Source: Candidatus Nitrosopumilus sp. (GTDB lineage Archaea; Thermoproteota; Nitrososphaeria; Nitrososphaerales; Nitrosopumilaceae). Taken from it: a stretch of 11,087 bases of DNA. The notes under the pieces are model-generated. The model worked only from the letters and a program-made list of their open reading frames with translations. It made no database searches and had not been told where the DNA came from. This document shows, piece by piece, positions 5,364 to 10,125 of the stretch (the stretch's first letter is position 1; every line of letters begins with the position of its first letter). Location: the NCBI GenBank assembly GCA_013043295.1, contig JABDOO010000034.1:1-11087 (forward strand), in the 5' to 3' direction. A program made the translations under genes and the position numbers.

Positions 5364-6642
5364 AAGATGTTAAAATTGTGTAGCGAGTGTTAGAGAATCG
5401 TCGTAATTTTTGTTCAATTTCAGAGACTAATTCTGGAATTTTAGTATCAATCTCATCAATCTCGCCTTGAAATGTTTCAGATTTTAGATTCAGGTCATCA
5501 AGTTCGGATGTTTTTTTGGATAGTTCTTTTTCCAAAGAAATCAGTTCTTTAGGCATCAGAGTTTCCAATTCATTTTGCATCTCTTTGTATTTTTTCTCAT
5601 AATCTAAAACTTGGCCGATAAACCCATCAAGGGATTCGACTGTCTCTGTAATCTGAGCAGATGTTTTGGCAATATCCTTCACAGAGATAGATCCTGAGGA
5701 TATTCCCTTGCGGACATTTTCAAGTATTACAATAATTGAATCCTTGTTTGCAGTATTCATCACATCAATTGGTTCAGAAACCAGTGTGGATAGAATATTT
5801 TTTTGTTCTTTATCTAGCGATGATGCATATTCGTATCTGCTAAGAGGTCTTGAAATCTTTGTAAATTGCGTGTTAATATGATCTTTGATCTTTGATTTTT
5901 GATTTACAAATTCATCTAATGTCTTTTTCAAATTTTGGTATTTTGTATAGTTATCAGATGATTTTATCTCATCAATTTTGTTTTTTGTTGAGGCTATCTT
6001 TTCAGTTTCACGAGTTATGTTTTGAGTGATATTTTCAATTTTTTGTACTAGCTCTTTTCTTTGTTGAGTTTGATTTTTGATTTGCTTAATTGTATCTAGT
6101 GTCTCCTCAGAGAGAGTTTTTGTGGATTCATAGTTTTTGAGCAAATTTCGGATCTCTGAATGATTAGAATTCATAACTTCAAGATTATCTTTGAGCTGAG
6201 TAGCGTATTTTTTGGCAAAGATGTGAATGACTCTAGTTTGGCGTCCCAATACATCGCCGACTTTTTTAAGAATTAGATTAAGAACTGAATTTAGTTTTTC
6301 AGCATCCTCCATAGATGAGATTTTTGGTAATGACACTACATCTTTTTTGATCATATCAATTACCTGTTTTTTTCCTCTTACTACAATTATTGCCAGGTGT
6401 TTGTCAACATCATCCATCTTGAGATTGTCTTTTTCCAAGACGTTTCCTATCTTTACTAATTCATCAATTAATGGAGCAGTTTTATTTCTCAGACTGTTAA
6501 TTTCAGCCAAAGTTTGAGATTTTCTCAGCTTTGAAAGATCAGAGATAATTTTAGGGACATCATCTAGTGTAATTTCCTTGTTTTGAGGTATCTCCTCAGC
6601 AGGCTTTTCTTCTTGTTTCTTTTTTCCCCATCCGAAGACCAT
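5362..6642 (-). CDS. Long coiled-coil protein of unknown function, 426 aa
   Basis: A 426-residue cytosolic protein with no recognised enzyme motif. It begins with a short hydrophobic-aromatic stretch (MVFGWGKKK) and a Lys/Glu/Pro-rich segment (residues 7-25). A helical domain follows (26-160), which includes a hydrophobic stretch near 83-89 and a KKxGDVLGRQTR-type segment near 131-142. Two heptad-rich coiled-coil regions come next (about 165-260 and 345-415). Between them lies a compact stretch (about 265-335) with PLSRYEYASSLDKEQKN and an SGSISVKDI segment. It resembles structural or scaffold proteins (SMC/SbcC-like coils, tethering factors) in form only; there is no Walker A motif. The start is ATG at 6642, with a TATA-like box 27 bases upstream. 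It is divergent from the SRPBCC gene and just upstream of the JAMM gene. Confidence 0.8.
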   Translation of the reverse strand: MVFGWGKKKQEEKPAEEIPQNKEITLDDVPKIISDLSKLRKSQTLAEINSLRNKTAPLIDELVKIGNVLEKDNLKMDDVDKHLAIIVVRGKKQVIDMIKKDVVSLPKISSMEDAEKLNSVLNLILKKVGDVLGRQTRVIHIFAKKYATQLKDNLEVMNSNHSEIRNLLKNYESTKTLSEETLDTIKQIKNQTQQRKELVQKIENITQNITRETEKIASTKNKIDEIKSSDNYTKYQNLKKTLDEFVNQKSKIKDHINTQFTKISRPLSRYEYASSLDKEQKNILSTLVSEPIDVMNTANKDSIIVILENVRKGISSGSISVKDIAKTSAQITETVESLDGFIGQVLDYEKKYKEMQNELETLMPKELISLEKELSKKTSELDDLNLKSETFQGEIDEIDTKIPELVSEIEQKLRRFSNTRYTILTS

Positions 6643-6664
6643 TTGATATCTTTCTCTTCGGGGG

Positions 6665-6673
6665 ATTAAAAAT
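6665..6673 (-). promoter_or_regulatory. Probable TATA box for the coiled-coil gene
   Basis: ATTTTTAAT on the minus strand, centred 27 bases before the ATG at 6642. It lies next to the oppositely directed box at 6686-6697, so the two genes share a compact divergent promoter region. Confidence 0.5.
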
Positions 6674-6685
6674 GGTTCTTCAACT

Positions 6686-6697
6686 AAAATTTAAAAT
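6686..6697 (+). promoter_or_regulatory. Probable TATA box for the 6720-7172 gene
   Basis: AAAATTTAAAAT centred about 29 bases before the ATG at 6720. It lies downstream of the alternative ATG at 6672, which is why I chose 6720 as the start. Confidence 0.5.
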
Positions 6698-6719
6698 CCA
6701 GCAGTTTCCTCAGAGGATT

Positions 6720-7172
6720 ATGGCAAAAAAGTCATTTCATACTGGAACCGTAAAAAAAACTATCAAGATCAAAGTTGCAAAGGACAAAGTCTGGAAAAAA
6801 GTCAGCAATATTGTAGGATTGCCTACATGGTTAGTGGATGTTAAAAAAACAGTATACCTATCAAAGAAAAAAACAGATGTCGGGGCTGTAAGGCTCATTA
6901 CATTTGAGGACGGAAACCAGATTGAAGAGCATGTCGTTGCATGGAAAAAAGGAGAGTATTTCACATATGTTGCAACTGAAGGACTGCCACTAAGAGCATA
7001 TGTTGCAACAATTTCAGTAAAGTCAAAGTCTAAAAATCTCACAGAATTGACATGGCAATCATATCTGAATAGTGAAAAAATGACTGAGAAAGAATTTTTG
7101 GACTTTATTGTCTTTATGGGGGCATTTTACGAGGCATCACTTGAGAATCTCAAGGCATCTCTTGAAAAATAA
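6720..7172 (+). CDS. SRPBCC (START-like) fold protein, 150 aa
   Basis: A 150-residue protein with the pattern of the SRPBCC/polyketide-cyclase helix-grip fold: an N-terminal strand rich in Lys/Ile/Val (residues 9-19), an amphipathic helix (KVWKKVSNIVGLPTWL, 22-37), a run of antiparallel strands (about 40-115, including the GAVRLITFEDG strand and an EEHVVAWKKGEYFTYV pair), and a long C-terminal helix (about 119-149). Such proteins hold a hydrophobic ligand in a deep pocket; many are uncharacterised. No catalytic residue can be assigned. I prefer the ATG at 6720 over the in-frame ATG at 6672, because the shorter form begins directly at the domain and has a TATA box 29 bases upstream, while the longer form would start over the divergent promoter. 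A short AGAGG purine run lies just before the start. Confidence 0.75.
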   Translation: MAKKSFHTGTVKKTIKIKVAKDKVWKKVSNIVGLPTWLVDVKKTVYLSKKKTDVGAVRLITFEDGNQIEEHVVAWKKGEYFTYVATEGLPLRAYVATISVKSKSKNLTELTWQSYLNSEKMTEKEFLDFIVFMGAFYEASLENLKASLEK

Positions 7173-7225
7173 CACTAGAGAGAAAAAAGGTCAAAATGTA
7201 AATACGATAAATCTGGAAAAAAATC

Positions 7226-7552
7226 ATGAGTGATATGAGATTTATCATTGTAGGAGTCATTCTAGTATTTGTGGGATTTATTATCATGGGCGGATTTGGA
7301 CATGAATTTCAAGCTGCTACATTTGAGTCAAATGAGTTTGGGACATGCTACGAATATTCAGATGATGCACCCCCAGTAGAGATTAATTGTTCATTTAAGA
7401 TATTTGATCAAAGCATATTCTTTGCACTAGTTGTAGGATTTATCGGGGCTGGCGTCATATCTTTAATCAAAGGTACAAGAGGGGACTGGGACAACAAGGT
7501 AAAACCTGAAGATGTAGTAGGTCCTGGAAAAAATGATTCAGATACTAAATGA
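7226..7552 (+). CDS. Small two-helix membrane protein
   Basis: A 108-residue protein with two clear membrane helices (about residues 5-24 and 63-82) joined by a 38-residue acidic loop holding two cysteines (Cys41 and Cys55), which could form a disulfide outside the cell. Basic residues around 82-85 and a polar C-terminal tail (86-108) suggest that both ends are cytoplasmic. I do not recognise the family. The start is ATG at 7226, with a second ATG at 7235 as an alternative; an AT-rich tract at about 7197-7206 lies roughly 25 bases upstream. It follows the SRPBCC gene by 53 bases on the same strand and could be a separate unit. Its stop is one base from that of the 26-aa reading frame on the opposite strand. 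Confidence 0.7.
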   Translation: MSDMRFIIVGVILVFVGFIIMGGFGHEFQAATFESNEFGTCYEYSDDAPPVEINCSFKIFDQSIFFALVVGFIGAGVISLIKGTRGDWDNKVKPEDVVGPGKNDSDTK

Positions 7553-7553
7553 T

Positions 7554-7634
7554 TTATTTTTTAGATTTTAATTTCTTGTAATCCTCTGGAGACTCGTCTT
7601 CCAATCTTTGAAAATAGACTTCTTCGTATGGCAT
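7554..7634 (-). CDS. Possible 26-aa small protein
   Basis: A 27-codon frame from ATG at 7634 to TAA at 7554 encodes MPYEEVYFQRLEDESPEDYK plus a short basic tail (LKSKK). The composition is protein-like: an acidic, charged helix with aromatic residues and no odd codons. It fills the otherwise empty start of the 7553-7716 spacer and ends one base from the stop of the convergent membrane-protein gene, the same tight arrangement seen at two other convergent pairs here. AT-rich stretches at 7648-7658 and 7662-7672 are possible promoters but neither is ideally spaced. Function is unknown; a chance frame of this length cannot be excluded. The remaining bases 7635-7716 show nothing assignable. Confidence 0.4.
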   Translation of the reverse strand: MPYEEVYFQRLEDESPEDYKKLKSKK

Positions 7635-7716
7635 TTTTGTTCAGTATACTATTACAAAATTTGCATTTAAGCTTGAAGAATGATTTGTACTAGAGCAGGC
7701 TTGAAAAATTAGATTT

Positions 7717-8097
7717 CTAGGCTTCAGTCTCTATGATGTTTTTCATAGTATCAAACATCACACCAAGCTCGTCCATTCTTTGATCAAACTGCTTATCAGT
7801 AATCTCCTTAGGTTTGTTCAATGTAATTACAACCTCAGAGACATCGCCATTAGAGACCACACGCATTGGAACATCCCAGGCAGACTGCTCATCTATATAT
7901 TGATGATCTAAAATTCCAAGGGATTTATTTTCGTTGAATTTCAGTTTAGCTTTTCCATAGGGACCAGTAAATGACCACCAACCAGATTCATTGATTTTTG
8001 CATCAGGCATCATTTTTGGAGGAACCTTCAAAATTGCATCAAAGGCATCTCCAGTCTTCTTCTTTACAGTAAATGAAATGGTTCTGGATCTTCCCAT
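7717..8097 (-). CDS. SRPBCC-like protein, 126 aa
   Basis: A 126-residue soluble protein. Its order of elements fits a helix-grip (SRPBCC-like) domain: a first strand (RTISFTVKKK, residues 4-13), a short helix (GDAFDAILK, 16-24), a Trp-Trp-x-Phe strand (40-43), further strands at 48-55, 60-66, 78-83 and 87-92, and a long C-terminal helix (about 99-124) with the spacing of SRPBCC C-terminal helices. It is not closely similar to the 150-residue SRPBCC protein in this window. The start is ATG at 8097, with a TATA-like box 25 bases upstream. Ligand and role are unknown. The fold call rests on pattern alone and is moderately secure. Confidence 0.65.
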   Translation of the reverse strand: MGRSRTISFTVKKKTGDAFDAILKVPPKMMPDAKINESGWWSFTGPYGKAKLKFNENKSLGILDHQYIDEQSAWDVPMRVVSNGDVSEVVITLNKPKEITDKQFDQRMDELGVMFDTMKNIIETEA

Positions 8098-8116
8098 AAT
8101 TCAGATCTCAGATAAT

Positions 8117-8127
8117 GATTAAAAAAG
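8117..8127 (-). promoter_or_regulatory. Probable TATA box for the 7717-8097 gene
   Basis: CTTTTTTAATC on the minus strand, centred 25 bases before the ATG at 8097, which fits a leaderless transcript. Confidence 0.5.
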
Positions 8128-8163
8128 ATATAGTATCTATGATAGGGGGAAGTCCTACTTTAG

Positions 8164-8340
8164 TCATTTGTTTAAAAATTCTTTAATTTTCTTTAGATTT
8201 GCTACATGTGATTCATGAAACATTACCATTGATTCAGACAACGAATTTGGCAATACTGATTTGAGATTGTCAACTAGCTCATCTCCGCTTGAAATCATAT
8301 TATCAATTAATTTGTCGATTTCGTTTTTATCATCAACCAT
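8164..8340 (-). CDS. Small hypothetical protein, 58 aa
   Basis: A 59-codon frame from ATG at 8340 to TGA at 8164 encodes a 58-residue, almost wholly helical, acidic-to-neutral protein. It begins MVDDKNEIDKLIDNM, has a central hydrophobic segment with LVDNLKSVLP (residues 22-31), and ends with a His-containing stretch (FHESHVANL, 41-49) and a basic helix. There is no membrane segment or cysteine. It occupies nearly all of the 265-base gap between the 126-aa SRPBCC-like gene and the RAM-domain gene, on the same strand as both. An AT box at 8359-8368 lies about 23 bases before its ATG, overlapping the end of the RAM gene; the 22-base gap would also allow cotranscription with that gene. I do not recognise the family. 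Confidence 0.65.
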   Translation of the reverse strand: MVDDKNEIDKLIDNMISSGDELVDNLKSVLPNSLSESMVMFHESHVANLKKIKEFLNK

Positions 8341-8362
8341 CAAAACTAGTATGGCTTTATTG

Positions 8363-8596
8363 TTAATTATCTTTTTTTATCAGAGTGCCAGTCGAACGCA
8401 CATTTTTTAGTTTTTGAATATTCCAAGAGACAATCTCACGGACCTTTTCAAAGTTTTCTGCTTGCAGTTTTACCATCATATCATGGGTTCCAATAGTTTC
8501 AAAAACATCTACAACCTGTTCTATTTCCTTTAGTTGTTCAATGATTTCAGCTTCTGCACCAAGCTCACAATTGACCATAACATATGCATCTGTCAT
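8363..8596 (-). CDS. Stand-alone Lrp/AsnC ligand-binding (RAM) domain protein
   Basis: A 77-residue protein that corresponds to the C-terminal RAM (regulation of amino-acid metabolism) domain of Lrp/AsnC regulators, without the DNA-binding helix-turn-helix. It shows the beta-alpha-beta-beta-alpha-beta order: strand AYVMVNCEL (residues 4-12), helix 15-24, strand VVDVFETIG (28-36), the conserved Gly-Thr-His-Asp turn (36-39), strand MMVKLQA, helix 47-62 and a final strand (68-73). In full-length regulators this domain forms dimers and octamers and binds amino acids at the subunit interface. Alone it may sense a small molecule or modulate an Lrp protein encoded elsewhere. The start is ATG at 8596, with a TATA-like box 25 bases upstream. 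The domain call is firm; the role is inference. Confidence 0.85.
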   Translation of the reverse strand: MTDAYVMVNCELGAEAEIIEQLKEIEQVVDVFETIGTHDMMVKLQAENFEKVREIVSWNIQKLKNVRSTGTLIKKDN

Positions 8597-8615
8597 GAAC
8601 TAAGCAGTAATCTAT

Positions 8616-8627
8616 GAATATTTAAAG
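8616..8627 (-). promoter_or_regulatory. Probable TATA box for the RAM-domain gene
   Basis: CTTTAAATATTC on the minus strand, centred 25 bases before the ATG at 8596. Confidence 0.55.
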
Positions 8628-8648
8628 ATGAATAATTTTAGGCAAAGC

Positions 8649-9296
8649 TTACCACTTTACATGAACCAAATCTTTGAGGTTTCTTCTGGGTTTGGCAAAT
8701 TTTGTTTGCTCTGGATATCCAATACATAGAACAGATGATGGCACCAAATCAGTCCCAATAGCTGCCATGACTTTTTTCTCATCAAACATTCCAATCCATA
8801 TGGAACTCAATCCCAAAGCTTGGGCGGCAAGCTGAGAGTAACCAGCAGCTAAAGTTGCATCCTGAATAGCAAATTTTTTCAAAATATATTCTGGAAAATC
8901 AAATTTGACTCGGTCTGGGTTTTTGCAAAATACCAGTACCACTGGAGCATCAACGTATGGCTGCTTGTTGCAGGCCTCAACTAATTTCTTCTTCATTTCT
9001 GGGCTCTTTATGTAAAATATTTCAAATCCTTGAAAGTTTCCAGCAGTTGGCGCAGTGTCAGCTGCTGCAATTATTTTATCAACCTTTGTAGTCTCTACAG
9101 GTTTGTCTGAGAATTTTCTTGTAGAGCGTCTCTTGGCCATTACTGCAAACAGATCAGTGTCAACTACCTCTGCAGGTCCAGAAGTTAGTATGAAATCAAG
9201 TAACTGGTTTCTAATGTTTGGATTATCAGATACTGGAATATCTTCAGGTTCATACCCCAAAGGAAAAATTTTCTCTCCTTGCTTTTTTGAATCCAT
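8649..9296 (-). CDS. Nitroreductase-family flavoprotein
   Basis: A 215-residue member of the nitroreductase family, FMN enzymes that usually form dimers and reduce nitro groups, quinones or other acceptors with NAD(P)H. Family marks are the phosphate-binding RRSTRKFSDKPV segment (from Arg56), the APTAGNFQ loop (82-89), a PYVDAPVVLVF strand near the middle, the helix with AAGYSQLAAQALGL, the SSIWIGMF segment and a late IGYPEQ turn. About 55 residues precede the flavin-binding arginines, rather more than in short family members. The longest frame starts at a TTG (9332), but the ATG at 9296 is better: a TATA-like CTTTAATAG lies 25 bases before it, inside the longer form. The physiological substrate cannot be read from the sequence. 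It is cytosolic and probably transcribed alone. Confidence 0.88.
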   Translation of the reverse strand: MDSKKQGEKIFPLGYEPEDIPVSDNPNIRNQLLDFILTSGPAEVVDTDLFAVMAKRRSTRKFSDKPVETTKVDKIIAAADTAPTAGNFQGFEIFYIKSPEMKKKLVEACNKQPYVDAPVVLVFCKNPDRVKFDFPEYILKKFAIQDATLAAGYSQLAAQALGLSSIWIGMFDEKKVMAAIGTDLVPSSVLCIGYPEQTKFAKPRRNLKDLVHVKW

Positions 9297-9316
9297 GTTA
9301 TAATTGAAAAAATATG

Positions 9317-9325
9317 CTATTAAAG
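9317..9325 (-). promoter_or_regulatory. Probable TATA box for the nitroreductase gene
   Basis: CTTTAATAG on the minus strand, centred 25 bases before the ATG at 9296. It argues against the upstream TTG at 9332 as the start. Confidence 0.5.
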
Positions 9326-9344
9326 AATTCAACTGGAATTATTG

Positions 9345-9530
9345 CTATTCAGCTTCAAAGGAATCACAGCCAGATGTGCACGGCTTGTTCATTACACCCT
9401 CACATGCACCTAGTTCGTTGTGCATGATTCTATGATGGCCGCAGATTTTGCATTTTTCTCTAAAATGAGAAATCAGTTCAGATACTGAAAGGGCAGAATC
9501 TTGAATTTTTGTTTCAGTCTCTGCTGCCAT
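9345..9530 (-). CDS. Small Cys/His-rich zinc-binding-type protein
   Basis: A 61-residue protein with an acidic helical N-terminus (residues 1-25) and a C-terminal Cys/His cluster: Cys27, Cys30, His32, His33, His37, Cys43, Cys51 and Cys55. The spacing Cys-x2-Cys ... His ... Cys ... Cys-x3-Cys could hold one or two zinc ions or, less likely, an iron-sulfur cluster. I know no named family for it. The longest frame begins at TTG 9545, but the ATG at 9530 is preferred because a TATA-like box at 9552-9561 lies 26 bases upstream and the five extra residues add nothing recognisable. It is followed 49 bases later by the nitroreductase start on the same strand, each with its own apparent promoter. Confidence 0.7.
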   Translation of the reverse strand: MAAETETKIQDSALSVSELISHFREKCKICGHHRIMHNELGACEGVMNKPCTSGCDSFEAE

Positions 9531-9551
9531 GATAATTTTCTGCAATCATGT

Positions 9552-9561
9552 TAGTTTAAAC
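9552..9561 (-). promoter_or_regulatory. Probable TATA box for the Cys/His-rich gene
   Basis: GTTTAAACTA on the minus strand, centred 26 bases before the ATG at 9530. Confidence 0.5.
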
Positions 9562-9621
9562 ATTTTGAACCGATATCAGAGATAAATTATGATTAAAAAT
9601 ATGAATTTACTATGTTAAGAG

Positions 9622-9703
9622 CGCCGAGAGAGGGATTCGAACCCCCGCACGCTTTCGCGTAGCCGTTTTCGAGACGGCCGCCGTACTACTTGGCTATCTC
9701 GGC
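9622..9703 (-). tRNA. tRNA-Ser (anticodon CGA)
   Basis: On the minus strand this 82-base sequence folds as a class II tRNA. The acceptor stem is GCCGAGA/TCTCGGC, 7 perfect pairs, with G as discriminator base, the serine identity base. The D stem is GCC/GGC. The anticodon stem GCCGT/ACGGC holds the loop CTCGAAA, giving anticodon CGA for the serine codon UCG. The long variable arm has an ACGC/GCGT stem closed by a GAAA tetraloop. The T stem is GGGGG/CCCTC around TTCGAAT. No intron is present and CCA is not encoded, since the next bases read CTC... rather than CCA. A TATA-like box at 9723-9733 lies 25 bases upstream. A T-rich stretch follows the 3' end. Confidence 0.97.
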
Positions 9704-9722
9704 AACTACTCTGATATATTCT

Positions 9723-9733
9723 CCATAATAAAG
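9723..9733 (-). promoter_or_regulatory. Probable TATA box for tRNA-Ser
   Basis: CTTTATTATGG on the minus strand, centred about 25 bases before the first base of the tRNA. It lies in the 43-base gap after the 9747-10013 gene. Confidence 0.55.
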
Positions 9734-9746
9734 CGAATTGGTAGAA

Positions 9747-10013
9747 TCAGTTTTTATCAATATCAAACAATTCATCTTTGAATTTCTTTTTGATTTGCTC
9801 TTTAGTTTTGCTCCATTGCTCTTCTGTCACATTATCTGTGAAAATTGAATGGAACCCATCAAAACTCTCATCATTTAGTGCCAAAAGTATCTCCTCTTTT
9901 TCAGATTCAGAAAATGCAAAGTATGATATTATTTTAGAAACAGAATCATCAGAAAGATAGCGTATCTCAAATATTTTATCCTCCAAGTGCTCAGGAAGTT
10001 TTGTTCTAGTCAT
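9747..10013 (-). CDS. Hypothetical protein, 88 aa
   Basis: I do not recognise this protein. It is 88 residues, strongly charged and mostly helical: helices at about residues 6-18, 23-34 (with SKIISYFAF), 36-47 (SEKEEILLAL), and a basic helix 63-80 (TEEQWSKTKEQIKKKFKDE). There are no cysteines, membrane helices or known motifs. The start is ATG at 10013, with a strong TATA-like box (ATTTTATAAT) centred 27 bases upstream. It is transcribed away from the flap endonuclease gene across a 112-base spacer and followed by the tRNA-Ser gene on the same strand, which has a box of its own. Confidence 0.65.
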   Translation of the reverse strand: MTRTKLPEHLEDKIFEIRYLSDDSVSKIISYFAFSESEKEEILLALNDESFDGFHSIFTDNVTEEQWSKTKEQIKKKFKDELFDIDKN

Positions 10014-10035
10014 TCAATAATTGAAGCATTCCAAC

Positions 10036-10045
10036 ATTATAAAAT
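10036..10045 (-). promoter_or_regulatory. Probable TATA box for the 9747-10013 gene
   Basis: ATTTTATAAT on the minus strand, centred 27 bases before the ATG at 10013. Its complement also looks TATA-like on the + strand but would leave a leader of about 60 bases before the flap endonuclease ATG, so I assign it to the minus gene. A weaker + strand tract at about 10089-10104 is better spaced for the flap endonuclease gene. Confidence 0.5.
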
Positions 10046-10125
10046 CGAATTTAAAATGGAACAGCAAGATAATCGATCAATACCAAAGGATAAACACAAA
10101 ATACCTGCAAAGCATCAAAAAATTC

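Noticed and set aside
6227..6517. A 96-codon + frame opposite the coiled-coil gene.
   Set aside because: It is a low-complexity Ser/Phe/Ile product typical of the antisense of a Lys/Asp/Glu-rich coiled coil.
8141..8158. Short GC hairpin (TAGG...CCTA) after the 58-aa gene as an intrinsic terminator.
   Set aside because: The stem is only four pairs and the following T run is better explained as the TATA box of the next gene.
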